Source: Blastomyces gilchristii SLH14081 (Eukaryota > Ascomycota > Eurotiomycetes > Onygenales > Ajellomycetaceae). Taken from it: a stretch of 64,000 nucleotides of DNA. Within the stretch, counting starts at the first letter, position 1; each line of letters begins with the position of its first letter. The notes beneath the pieces are model-generated. The model was not told where the DNA came from. It ran no database searches and saw only the letters and a list, made by a program, of their open reading frames with translations. The stretch spans positions 6,665,170-6,729,169 of the forward strand of contig NW_003101681.1 of the NCBI RefSeq assembly GCF_000003855.2, given 5' to 3'. The translations under genes were made by a program, and so were the position numbers. Below are positions 35,510-46,485 of the stretch, one piece after another.

Positions 35510-37942
35510 TGAAGAAAATGTGCAAGTCAGCTACAATGACAGCTTCAAAAGCCATTATTAAAGCAAATACTTTCAATGAATATTGAAGATATATTATAAC
35601 TTGTTATGAGCTATGTCAGATCAGATAGTATTGATAAGCAATAGAATGTTATTCAGTATTGTCTTCAATGAATACTTCAAGGCCTGTGTCCAGATCCTGA
35701 GTGTACTCTTCAGCCATGCATAGAACAAGTCTGTATACTTCAGTGTATAATATATGAATATAGTGACACTTTATTCATTGTCAGAACTGGCTATGAAAAG
35801 AGTCTTATTCTTCAATTCTATACAATTCTGACAGGAAAGATAATCATTCAACTGGTTCCTCTAAACAAGCTTGGTGATTAGTAAATAAGAGATATAGTAT
35901 GATTTTCTGATGCCAATTCTTGTCTGATCAGTGCTGATAATCTTCAGGAATAAGAAGACTTACTCAAACACATTCAACAGAATGAGTATACACATATACT
36001 GCTCAGTTCAGAGTAAGCTCTTTGTAAGTGATTTCAGCATGTTCTTCAAGACTCTACTTTACAAGAAAAGATTGAGCTTGTAGCTATCAATGAGTGTCAT
36101 CTTATCACACAGTGAAGTCAATTCTGTAGTCAGTTTGTCAGGCTGAGGCACCTGAGATTGCTTCTTTGTAAGGATATTATCTGGTTTGGCTGTTCTACAA
36201 CTCTCAGCAGTAAAGCTGAGGATATCATTCTTCAAGAGACTAGATTTCATTCTATTGATATAAACTCACAGCAGACTCAGGTTATTTGAACTTTCATTAA
36301 CTGTTCTGATATCTTTATCAGTGTACATCTGATTCCACACGGTAAACTTGTATTCTATGATATGTTATATTTTTTATTGAATGAGATCATTGATATGAAT
36401 GGAAAGATTATATCTCAACACATTTTAAAGATCATTGTCTTTATTGACAGTCATGTCAAGATTCAACAAGTAGTGCAATATTTTCAATCAATACTTCTTC
36501 AGATCTGTCAGAATAACAGGTAGAATATTAATAATACTGATATCTCTTTCATCAATGACATCATTCAGCATTTCACATCTTGAGTGTCTGAAGTGAATCA
36601 GAATATTCACTTTGAGAAGTTCATGAAATCAACATTGAAAATATGAATCATGATGACAACAACCTCACTGAGTATGAGTATAAATATTCCAGATGTCAAG
36701 TGTACTGTTGTATGAGGATTTCCTATTAAGAGAGATGATATTGCAGATGTTTGGTAATGATGTGGGTGAGAGAGTTGTGAATCAGGTTGAAAAAGCCATA
36801 CCTTGATTCTTCTTCCCTACTGAGCATTTGACTTCAGAGGTTATGATAAGAAAGCTGTTCAATCTTCTCAACTATCAGCAAAACAAAGATCTCAGCAAAG
36901 AACTTGATATCAGGCCAGTCAGCTATCACAGTTCATGAACTTGAAGAACATATCTGATGCTGAAAGTATTGCATCAAATATGATAAGTCAGAGTCAAAGT
37001 CAATGTAGAATAATCACTGTGAAGGCATGAACAGAGAATGAAATGCAAAGATAAGTCAATCTCTTCACTGACTGAAAGAGAATCATCAATGACTCATGCT
37101 ACTGAAAAGCCCTTCTGACCTATCTTGAGAAGGATTGACTCTCATTTAATATGAATAGAATGAACACTTCTGTGAAGAAATGCTGCAGCAGGTGCAATTC
37201 AAGCTGTATATCTGTATTCAAACAGTCACTCACTACAAACATCATCAAGGCATCTCAAGATAATAGTCATGGTGCCATTCTGCTGTCAGAACTTAAGAAC
37301 TGGTGTATCAAATGTGTGAAGAAACAGTATCATCATGATCAAGGCTTTTCAGTGTCAGCTTCACAATTTATATCTACTCAATGTCAGTGGCAGATAGCTG
37401 CTCATTTTCATCAGAAGACATCTATCTTTGAATTCAATTAAAATGAATTGTGTGATGCTGTCAATCTTCTTCAGACTTAGAGCTATTGAGATGAATTTGA
37501 AGATCAGCTTCACAGCTTTCTGTCAAGTCAAATTGCAGCTGTAAATAAAGTATATGAAGCTATTCTCATAGAAAGATGTCAATGTCAGGCAATCAGAAAC
37601 AGGGAGAGGGCAGCAGAGATAGCAGTACCTACTGAAATGTCAAGTAGTGATTCAATCAGTGAAATGACAGCAGCTCAGCAGCTCACAGCTGTATGGCATG
37701 TGAAAGACAATAATCTGACCTGGATGACTGCTCAACACGCAGCAAAAAGAGCACAGCAACTTAATGAGATCTTCACTGAGATCTCTACAGCTCTTTCAGC
37801 TGCTGTTGCTGCTGCTGAAGTCTCTGCTGCTCTAGTCATATTTATTATCAGTGCTTTCACTACTCTACAGTTCACTTCTTCTTCAAGTCTCTGAGTTCAT
37901 TCTTCTTCAAGTTCATGAGTTCATGTATCTATAACTGCTTAA
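35510..37942 (+). pseudogene. RecQ-like superfamily 2 DNA helicase, decayed
   Basis: One plus-strand frame with scattered stops shows all SF2 motifs in order. Motif I (Walker A) is T-G-Y-E-K-S at about 35785-35803, normally G-x-G-K-S/T. Motif II is N-E-C-H at about 36088-36100, normally D-E-C/A-H. Motif III is G-C-S-T-T-L at about 36187-36205 (S-A-T). Motif V is T-T-S-L-S-M-S-I-N-I-P-D and motif VI the damaged Q-R-x-G-R-G region (36650-36790). A Cys cluster follows (K-C-C-S-R-C-N-S-S-C, about 37179-37210), as in the zinc-binding domain of RecQ proteins. The tail (37637-37894, open) is Ala/Ser-rich. It would unwind DNA using ATP. Helicases of this type are common in fungal subtelomeric and transposon DNA. 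Confidence 0.8.
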
Positions 37943-38529
37943 GTTCACACTTCATTCAAGCAGTGAAGTAACAACAATAGTATTGATATTTAAATCCTCT
38001 GCAAATGAACATCATTTGGTGAATGAAATGCAAACACAGATATTGTATTCACAAAGATATCTCATTTTGACTGTGTTCAAACTTCTTCTCACAGAGGAAG
38101 AGATAACTTCTCTATAGAAAATAACACTATTAAGTAGTTAGACATCTTCTATAATAAATCTTCTGTAAACTCCTTGCAATTTCTAACAACTTCTGCTAAC
38201 TTCTGAATTAATCATGAATTGTAGAGTTATAGAAGTGAATAGAAATATACTTATCTAGACATTATTAACTTACTCATGTGTTGTTTACTCATATTATAAG
38301 TATAAACATGAGCTTCTTACTTCATTTTCTTCATCTTTCTTTCAATCAGCAACAATCTACTTACTTATCAATGTGAAAATCCCTCTGTCACATCATCTGC
38401 CGCTGCCCCTGCTGCTGTCCCTGCTGCTTCACCCACCTGCCTGTTCTTCAATTGAATGAAAGTAAGTTAAATCTTAATCATAGATGATGTATAAATCAAT
38501 CTCTAACTAAACAGTTTAGTCAAACAACA
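37943..38529. other. Spacer after the helicase gene
   Basis: AT-rich. It holds further acaacttctg-like repeats (about 38180-38212), as in the helicase leader. A short Pro/Ala-type GC patch (38398-38445, cgctgcccctgctgctgtcc) escaped decay. No gene seen. Confidence 0.45.
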
Positions 38530-39105
38530 ATGTCTATTCACAAGCTTGAGTTCACTGTTCTCAAAGCTCATTATGACACTCACTATGCAACAAAGCCTGA
38601 GGAGATCTGTGCATGCTGTCTCTGTATGACTGAATTTGAGCTGTTGTGTAAATGTATTGTTTCTGATGTTAGAAAGACATGCAATAATTGCCATTTTCAT
38701 GATTTAATATGCTGTGCTGTATGTTCACTATATTTCTAGAGAAAGCTTAGGTGTTAACAGATATTATTATAGATTCTCAGAGAGTCTTATGTCATTGTGA
38801 AATATTATATTAGAAGATCATGGGAGGTGATGTGTTGTAAGTAAGGAGATGATAATGATTATTGTCATATCATGAAGAAGTTGCAGAGCATGCTGATGAT
38901 AAACAACTGATTGATCAGGTTCTATCATGATTATACACTGAAATCATTTGTTGAAGAAGGTCCTCAGATTGTTGTCAGTGCAGATCACAATGTTGACTTG
39001 TATAATACAAGTCATTTTTTCAATGAGGAGTTGTCAATGAGTTTTTCTTTATACCCAGCGAATTCTGTTGACTATAAGGTTGATGAGAGAATTATTGAGA
39101 AGTAG
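38530..39105 (+). pseudogene. Cys-rich small protein remnant
   Basis: The open piece 38530-38739 (69 codons) contains paired cysteines: C-A-C-C-L-C, C-K-C-I, then C-N-N-C-H-F-H-D-L-I-C-C. This suggests a fungal zinc-binding module. It is followed after stops by 38911-39105 (64 codons), which may be its continuation. No family recognised. The minus-strand frame 38503-38700 is a shadow. It lies between the helicase and the DUF6589 gene, so it may belong to the same element. Confidence 0.4.
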
Positions 39106-39124
39106 CTTTGTGTTCTGTTACTGT

Positions 39125-39225
39125 TGCTGTTTTTGCTTTTGCTTTTGCTTTTGTTTTTGTTTTTATTTTTATTTTTTTTTTCTCTTAATATCTTCTTTCT
39201 TTTTCTTTTTCTTTTTTTCTTTATT
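39125..39225. repeat. Pyrimidine-rich microsatellite
   Basis: (ttttgc)n passing into (ttttta)n and a long T/C run. Low-complexity DNA between remnants. Confidence 0.7.
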
Positions 39226-39309
39226 TTAAATGATTAATGAGATACTATTATTTCAATCCTGCTGTGTGATCATCAAAGATTTCCTTTTAAGCTTAATAAG
39301 CTGCAAACT

Positions 39310-39528
39310 GTGTTAATAATCAAATTTGCTGTCATACATCTGATTGAATGTTACAAAGCAGTTGAAGAGTCAAAACTCAATCTTACTCACACAACTGACA
39401 AAGTTCTTAATGACTATGACTTCAAGGTTTCTGAGTCTATGATGATTATGAAAGCTCAGCTTCTTTCTAACCTGAAACTACCTTTTGAAGATAATCAATG
39501 TGTGAACCCAGATACTGCAGGACAATGA
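39310..39528 (+). pseudogene. Short unknown reading frame
   Basis: 72 codons starting M-L-I-I-K-F-A-V-I-H-L-I-E-C-Y-K, open and with mixed composition, ending in Q. No recognised domain. It may be a fragment of a longer decayed gene. Another relic with Cys (K-C-G/N-x-C type) may follow at about 39700-39830. Confidence 0.25.
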
Positions 39529-39935
39529 GATTGTTTTCTCACTTGAATCTTGATATCTTAAAGATATGAACTTCACTTCAAAAAGTGAATATAGCTTATA
39601 TAACTGACTCAACAACTGTCAAAGATTTTCTTCTAAGCTTAATAAGCTTTAAATAGCATCTTGCTCTAGCAGTTCACGCGCTTAATACTGCAGTCTGAAA
39701 GCAGTTCAAGTGTAACTGTGTCAAATGAGGAAAGAAGTATAGCATTCATGAATGATGTGAGATTAATCAAAAAAGTATCATTAAATTTTGTGATTGTCAT
39801 GCTCTCTGTCTCTTGTGAACTTCCAGATCAATGAGATTGAGGAAAACAGCACATAGCTTGAAGAGTATGTAAAGCTTTTCATTGCTAGTGAAGAATAAGA
39901 ATGAGGAAATGCTGATCATCATGCAGTCATGAGAT

Positions 39936-40145
39936 GATAAGATCTTTGAGGGAATTGATGCTGCAAGATGATGCTGTAAGACAATGAGATCTTTGAGGGA
40001 ATTGATACTGCAAGGTGATGAGATCTTTGAGAGAATTGATGCTGTAAGGTGATGAGATCTTTGAGGGAATTGATACTGCAAGGTGATGAGATCTTTGAGG
40101 GAATTGATGCTGCAAGACAATGCTGCAAGACAATGAGATCTTTAA
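39936..40145. repeat. 34-bp minisatellite
   Basis: About five to six tandem copies of a unit gatgagatctttgagggaat plus tgatactgcaaggt, with G/A variants (gagggaatt/gagagaatt) and small insertions. It creates spurious minus-strand frames. The upstream 39797-39935 is spacer. Confidence 0.85.
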
Positions 40146-41290
40146 TCTTTTTTTAACTTCACTGATCTTTTGTAAACATCTGTGAATTTCTTTGAAGTTG
40201 TGTGAACTTCTGAGCCTATTAAATTAGTTAATGAGTGAGAAGATAAATTCACTATATTGAAGAAGAAATGAATAATACTATACTGATATTTTTGAATCTT
40301 TTTTTTCTTTCTTTCTCTTCTTCTCTTCTTCTCTTCTTCTTTTCTTCTTCTTTATAATTCAAAAAAATCAATATAATGTCCCCTCTCTCAGCAACATTGA
40401 TGTAGATGCACTCACTCTGCTTTCTCATCAGTGAAAAGGATATACTTGCTGCTGCTGCAGCTATCTCATGTGAATAACTTCACTCTGGCAGAGTTTGTTA
40501 TCACTGTACATGTCTATTCAGCATGAAAGTATAATGAGAATGGAATGAAATACTAACTCTGGCAATTAGTCTCCCCCTCACGCCCATGCCTGTGCCCATG
40601 CCCGCCCTTGTCTCTCTGCCCTCGCCCTTGCTCTCGCCCTCGCCTGTGAGGGTGAGAGTGAGGAAGTGTCTGAGACTTCTTTCCCTTCTTTGAAGAACAG
40701 AGATGACAAGCTGGACTTGTTCAGATAGACATGAAAAGCTCTCTCTAAATGAGTGTAATATGATAAGAGAATAAGAAGCTAATATTGTTGCATAGCAGCT
40801 CTTACTCTCATCTCTCTCTCTCTTTCTCAGGCTTCTTCTCTCCTCTATTCTTTGCAGAGGAAGGAGTTTCATTGAAATCAATCAAGTAAGCAATATGAAT
40901 ATGAATGAGATATATGTGATAGAGAAAGAATCAATCACTGACATGTCATATTAGCTTTCTCTCCCCCTTCTCAGAGCCATTATAGCCTCTCCCGCCCTCT
41001 GTGCTGATGAGCCCATCTCTCCCGCTCTCCCAGCCATCCCCTGTGTTGAGCACTCCCTCCCCCCCGCTGCCGCCGCCACTGCCAACAATGTCATATAGCA
41101 TCCCCCTCCCTCCCAACACTCTGTCTGCCAGCTGTGTCTGTTGGGAGCAGGCACAGCTGACAAGCCAGTCAAGACAGGGTTGGAATTGAATGATGAGCAA
41201 GAGCTCATCATTCTATCAGCCTCAGAAATCAGGGAAATGGTGATCAGTCTCTCACAAGAAGTTCCAGTGCTTCTCTTCACAGAAGCAGAG
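40146..41290. other. Low-complexity region with undecayed C-rich patches
   Basis: A pyrimidine run at 40295-40352. 40570-40645 carries repeated gccctcgccc-type words, and 40950-41190 carries cctccccccc and gccgccgcc runs, both strongly G+C-rich on one strand. Frames on both strands (40501-40881 minus, 40951-41280 minus, 41001-41189 plus) are of biased composition. I cannot tell which, if any, was coding. Confidence 0.4.
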
Positions 41291-41309
41291 AATGTGAGGT
41301 CATATTAGC

Positions 41310-41597
41310 TGGATAATGAAGACAGAGCTGAGTGAGCAGCTGCTGGAGAAGGACAGGTGTGCTGTCTGTCAAGAGAATAATGAGAAATGTTGAGTGTACT
41401 CTGAGAAGGGGAGAGCTCAGATAGTCAAGCTCAGGAATTCTTATTCTCACTGTCAGATTGTTGCATGCAAGAACAGGTGTAGCATCTTCAAATACAAGCT
41501 CAAGAATCTCAGTGCATTCTCACTGATGCAGTCATATCAGTTACTGTCAAAGAGGTCATCTTTTTCTTCACTGAGAAGCAGTGCTCTGACAGTTTAG
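41310..41597 (+). pseudogene. Cys-rich protein C-terminus
   Basis: The plus-strand frame reads K-D-R-C-A-V-C-Q-E-N-N-E-K-C, one stop, then a continuation with Y-S-H-C-Q-I-V-A-C-K-N-R-C-S. The spacing C-x2-C-x6-C ... C-x4-C-x3-C resembles the short Cys-rich modules of many fungal hypothetical proteins. It ends at a stop at 41597. The upstream part probably lies in the C-rich region before it. Function unknown. Confidence 0.4.
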
Positions 41598-41936
41598 ATT
41601 CTTGTTTTATTTATACTGCTCTGCTTTATAAAGAAGATTTCAAGTAGAACTCTAATAAATAAGTAATTCATACAGATGAATGTATTAAAGATTCTATACA
41701 GACATTCTTTACAAGTATCAGTTGTAAATATAAATTAGTTGATATTGAAAAATGATATCTTAAAAATAAAATTTGTCAGATATTAGTCATATTTATTTTA
41801 AATCTTGATATTTGATTAGCTCACAAGTTGACAGAACAATGCAGAAGTTCTATTATTAATATATTTATCAGTGAAAATGTAATATTGTATATCAAAGAAA
41901 GATGAAGTAAGTAAAGCTTCAGTATATTCATTAATT
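41598..41936. other. Spacer
   Basis: AT-rich, no gene seen. It separates the convergent Cys-rich frame (+) and the DUF6589 gene (-). Confidence 0.45.
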
Positions 41937-44825
41937 TTAGTTATTCTTCTTCAGAATTGTTTCCAAAGTATCAGATAGATTATTTATAGTAGATAAAGAT
42001 AGTATATTTTCAATGAAAATAGAATCTTGCTCTATATTGTCATTGAATTTCTCAGAATAAGACTCAACTTCAGTATTAATAATTATATCATTCAAATTCA
42101 AGTTCATTGCAATCAACTGCTGCTGAATTCATACTTGATTAAAGTGCTCAATCTTCTTCTTCAGATCTTTCACTTTAATCAAAAGTATATTCAAGAAGTC
42201 AAACATATATTTCTTTGACAGTAAAAGTAAATCTTGAGATGAGATATAATCATTCTTCAACAGACTTCTAGTAGTAGAGAATATCTCAAGCTTAGTAACA
42301 GCACTTGTATGTTTCTCAGTAAGTGAACACTCAAAGATAGACTTTAAAATTCATCATAGCTGATGAACTCATGTATTTGACAGACAGACTCAATCAAATA
42401 TAAGATAGATATTCTTTGTTGAATTTTTATAGCATTTCATCTTCAACTTACAGCTATCATTGAGATGTTTCATGCCTAGATCAATTGCTTTGAAGAAGCT
42501 GGGTTTTTCAGATCAGTTGATAAGATCTGCAGTCATAATCACTTAATGCAGAGAAGGAATTTTAGTGAATTAAAGTATTCAAAAATAATGAAGCATCTCA
42601 GTGACATAATTATGTTAATCAGTATCAAGAAAGAAGATAATCAGAGATGAAATGAAGTACTCAAGAAGTTCAATATTATCATACTTAACAGTATAGTGTA
42701 TTTGAATGAATAATTCACATTCTCAGAGAAGGTGATATATGATACAGAATTCAATATCTTGAGTGAGCTGAGAGATTTGAGAGTTAATTCTATTCCAGGC
42801 ATCAAGAGTAAATGCTTTGATGTATACATCTTTAATAAGCTGAAGATACTGTGAAGAACTAAGCTGTTATATAATAGAATTGATATCTTCTGAGTGCTCA
42901 AGATTGCTAACTGAATAATCTTGATGTTGTATGACAGTATAAAATAGAGTAAGACTTCAAGATACAAAGCTCTGAGAAATCACTGGCTTAAGAAGATGAT
43001 ATTTCAGATTGACAGCAGTCATAGAATTTCAGTTTTAACAAGTGAGATCAGACTGAATACAGTGATGAGTCTTCTCAGAGACTTCAGCTTCAAAATGAGT
43101 ACAGACAATGATGAAGAGTAGATTTATTTGAATATGAAATTATTCAGAAATAGAATGAAGTCAGTTACACTGTTCAAAGATATCTGTAGATTTTAACTGC
43201 TTTATCTTGATCAACTGAATGAGTTTTGTGATCAAAGCATCTTCATACACTGAAAAGAGATGAGTTGAAAATGCTGTATAATCTCTTGATAAATTAAGAA
43301 AATCATTAAATATCTTCTCATGAACTCTCATAGTTCCCACAATAGTGTTCTCATTTTTAAAAATAGCACTTAACTGCTGAAAACACATTCTATGCACAGA
43401 AAGTGTATTAACAACAGACATTTGAGATAATAAATCATTTACAGTACTGAAAACACTTTTAACCTCATCATCATGAATCTTTCAAACAGCATCTGAAATA
43501 AGACATGATGTTATTTGCTTCTAAAGCTCATTATTATTATCTGTCACATCAGATATATCAATGATTTCTTGCAGTGTTAGCAGTCTTATGAAATCATGCA
43601 TGATCTGAGTTAGACCAGTTTCTGAAATGTCAGAGGAAATAATCACAGTAGCAGTAGTCACAGCAGCCATGAAATCATTGTGTCTGATTATCTCATCTCA
43701 TACAGTCTTCTTGAAGTTCATATTGTCATAGACTATAACAGCTTGAGAATCTTTGACAAGCTGCCAAAGTTTAATCTAACAGTAAGAATTAGTCAAGTGA
43801 TTGACTCAGAAGTTGATAGAAGTTCAAAGAACATGCTAGAAAATGACAGATGTTATCAGAGATTACTAGAAGTTTGAGATGTTAGATAGAAATATTAATA
43901 AGTTAAGAATATTAAGTCATATCTTCTCTCATTTAGCAATTTCCATCATCAATCTATTTCTCATCACATAGCTGTGACAGAGTTCAAAGCCAGAAATGAT
44001 TTCTATCACTCATTGTTTTACTTCTGAGTCATGAAAATATACAGAGAGAATAGAGCTGAAGAAGTTCAAGTTTTTCAAGAAATAAGAGTGACATATAATA
44101 CTCATAATAATAAACAGCTGTTTGATAGCTGTTGTTTCATCTGAGTCTCATTCATAGCTCTTTCAATTGATATATTTATTTTTTAGAACAGGAGTAAGTA
44201 AATCAAACCAGGTTGACATATTGATCTGAATGATCTCAAAAGCAGCCTGGAAGTCAATGATATTCAGATCAGAATCATGATTGAATTTTGTAAAGAAGAA
44301 AGTATTAATAAGACATTTCAGCTCCTGTTTAAGTAAGACAGTATAATGTTGATTATCATTGAATATCCCTGCTTTGAAAAGTGCTGAATATAGTGTATTT
44401 CACTGCTTTGTAGAAGTACTGTATTATCAATAAGTCAAGATATCAGAACTCTGAATTTAAGTCTCTATAAAGGTCTTCATTTCTCAACTGTTTTGCTGTA
44501 ATGTTCTGACAATGTGAGATAATTTCAACTGTCTTTTCTGCCAGTTATAAGGCATTGTAGACAGATGCTGTGAGTCACAGTGATTCAATCATGAACAAGC
44601 TTATAAGATATTGATATCAGTATCAGTGATCTCAAATTCTGAAGAAGTATCAATAGATTCAAGCTCTGTTAAGTCACTGTCTGATGTGTTATATTCATCA
44701 TCTACATTGTTGAGAGACTGTAGTGATTGTAGAGAGGATTTATCTTTAAGTGATGAAGAATATTGACTGGAGCATGTCTGACATTGAGTGTCTTGAGATT
44801 CAAAAGACACACTGTCTTTTGTCAA
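41937..44825 (-). pseudogene. DUF6589-type fungal protein, decayed
   Basis: A single minus-strand frame of about 963 codons with dozens of stops but few frame changes, from an ATG at 44825 to a stop at 41937-41939. The N-terminus is acidic and Ser-rich (44825-44601). The middle reads I-V-Y-D-N-M-N-F-K-K-T-V at about 43733-43700, followed by a G-H-like and T-T-A-T-V block. This is the D-N-I/M-N-F...V-R-D...T-T-A signature I associate with DUF6589 proteins. Later come M-R-V-H-E-K-I-F-N-D-F-L (about 43330) and A-D-L-I-N-x-S-E-K-P-S-F-F-K-A-I-D-L-G (about 42530-42470), matching the family's L-V-N-x-S-G-K block. Biochemical function is unknown. The family is repeated and element-like in fungi. Family assignment is from memory of motifs. 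Plus-strand frames inside are shadows. Confidence 0.65.
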
Positions 44826-45375
44826 TGATTGTGATATGATGAGAAGAGGTAGTGAGTTGTAAAATAGCAGAGATGATAGCAGAATGACTGAGGATTCAAA
44901 AAATATCAGTTTGGTGATGATCAGGCAGATATTTAGGATAGATGTATGATTTCAAAGTCAATTGAATATTTTGTATGAGTGAAGTTGATTTTTCACACAT
45001 GATGGAACTGTTTCTTCTCAGACTCTCTACAAGATATTAGGTTGTGAGCACGTGTGAAGTCTCTTATTGGTCCAGAAGTTAGCAGGACTTGACAGAAGTC
45101 TAAAGGAGTTTAGTTGGTCGCGCTAATCCGAAAATATCGAGAAGAGAGGCTGAGCATGCTGAGATAACGCCCACGCTCGCTGCGGCCGCCGATCCACATG
45201 ATCAGCGATCGCAAGCTCTCTATAAAAGGCCACATAGCAGCTAGCTTCTCATAATAACAACCAACTACTCTAATAACCCCTCCATCATAATTTTCTATAT
45301 ATATTTTCATCCTATAATATATCATCTTAAAACCTAATTGCATTGTTGAGATATTGTTGAAAATATTTCATCATA
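44826..45375. other. Boundary between decayed DNA and the gene island
   Basis: At about 45050-45200 the composition switches to GC-normal with CpG (ggtcgcgctaatccg, cgctcgctgcggccgcc). A TATA-like tataaaagg lies at 45221-45229 on the plus strand. The minus-strand frame 45110-45343 is not convincing. Confidence 0.45.
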
Positions 45376-45378
45376 GTG

Positions 45379-45558
45379 ATGGCGAAATGGCGGGCGTTGA
45401 GTGTAGGGGTCAGTCAGTCTAATAAAGTTATACAGATTTTCTGGAATTGCAGAGAGTTCTGGGATTTTCAAGTTAGTTTGATTGAGTTATTCCACCACGA
45501 AACCTTGAAACAATCTCTTCATCAAACATCAAGAACTATGTTTAAATTGACTAGTTAA
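45379..45558 (+). CDS. Possible small protein, 59 aa, unknown
   Basis: An ATG at 45379 opens a 59-codon frame, about 150 bp downstream of the TATA-like box at 45221. It is undecayed, with mixed composition and several Trp/Phe (I-Q-I-F-W-N-C-R-E-F-W-D-F). There is no recognised domain and no signal peptide. In a gene-poor 5-kb island a 60-codon frame can occur by chance. Confidence 0.2.
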   Translation: MAKWRALSVGVSQSNKVIQIFWNCREFWDFQVSLIELFHHETLKQSLHQTSRTMFKLTS

Positions 45559-46485
45559 TTAATTTGCATCTATCACCATGCAATCTATATCATATTTGTT
45601 AGAATGTTGAAAATGCAAAAAATAGAATCGCGTCCCACACAAACGGTTAATGGTGGGAAAACTAGTACGAGTACCTAATCCGTGAGCCTAGGCGGGTTCG
45701 TGAATGTGAATGGTCTGCAAGACGGGATTGTTGGCGTCGTATCGATGAGCGGCCTTGAGTTTGGATGAAGGAGTCCTGGGGAACATGGCAGCGACGTCGC
45801 AAAAGGCTCATATTTTATTGACTGTAGGGCAAGAAAGCGTACTAACGTAGAGATATTTATTTAGCGGAAGTAACGAAACAAAAAAAAAGTGAAATTTAAT
45901 CTGCTAGGTATCTAATTGAGTGATAATATGTATCATAAATCGTCGGCTGGGAGAAGCCCTATTATCAAGCAATTAGTGAGCATGATGTTTCAGAACTAGG
46001 CCCAGAACACGAATGGGTGTGTGGTGCGTCCTTCGGTAAGTATTCGATTCAACACCGGAGATAAAACTATCAGGCCGGTGCCCAAGGGCTTTTTCGGCAG
46101 AAAGGCGCAAAGGGCGTACACATAAGCGGATGACATGACTACATCTGGGTCGGTAAAAGTATAGGGCCTTTTGTATCCGCTCTGCCAATGCGTCAGTCCG
46201 TTTCTAAAATTGGAGTTTGGCGGTAACCTCGTTTCGCGTTCTTAAACACAGGGACCATGCTTTGGTTCATCAAATAACTGGTCGCCTTCCTACGTCGTGC
46301 TGTTAATAATACACAGATTGGCTTTGGTGAAGGAATATGCGGTATAACGAACAGCGATAGTAGCGTATAACCTTGTTATTCAAATCACATGCCAGTTTGC
46401 CCGGTCTCAAAGCGGTTGGTGTTCGAAGGACTCATGGCATCTTGCCCAGCTCTGGGGATATAACTGAAGTCAACACCCTTCGTTT
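45559..46485. other. Intergenic DNA downstream of the transcription factor
   Basis: GC-normal, undecayed, no convincing gene. The minus-strand frame 45973-46188 (71 codons) lacks any recognisable feature. It probably includes the 3' UTR of the transcription factor. Confidence 0.5.

Noticed and set aside
39797..40133. Three overlapping minus-strand frames with repeated S-I-N-S-L-K-D-L-I units
   Set aside because: They are translations of the 34-bp minisatellite in different frames. There is no independent sign of coding.
45973..46188. 71-codon minus-strand frame downstream of the transcription factor
   Set aside because: No recognisable feature, no promoter or splice context. It probably lies in the 3' flank of the transcription factor gene.
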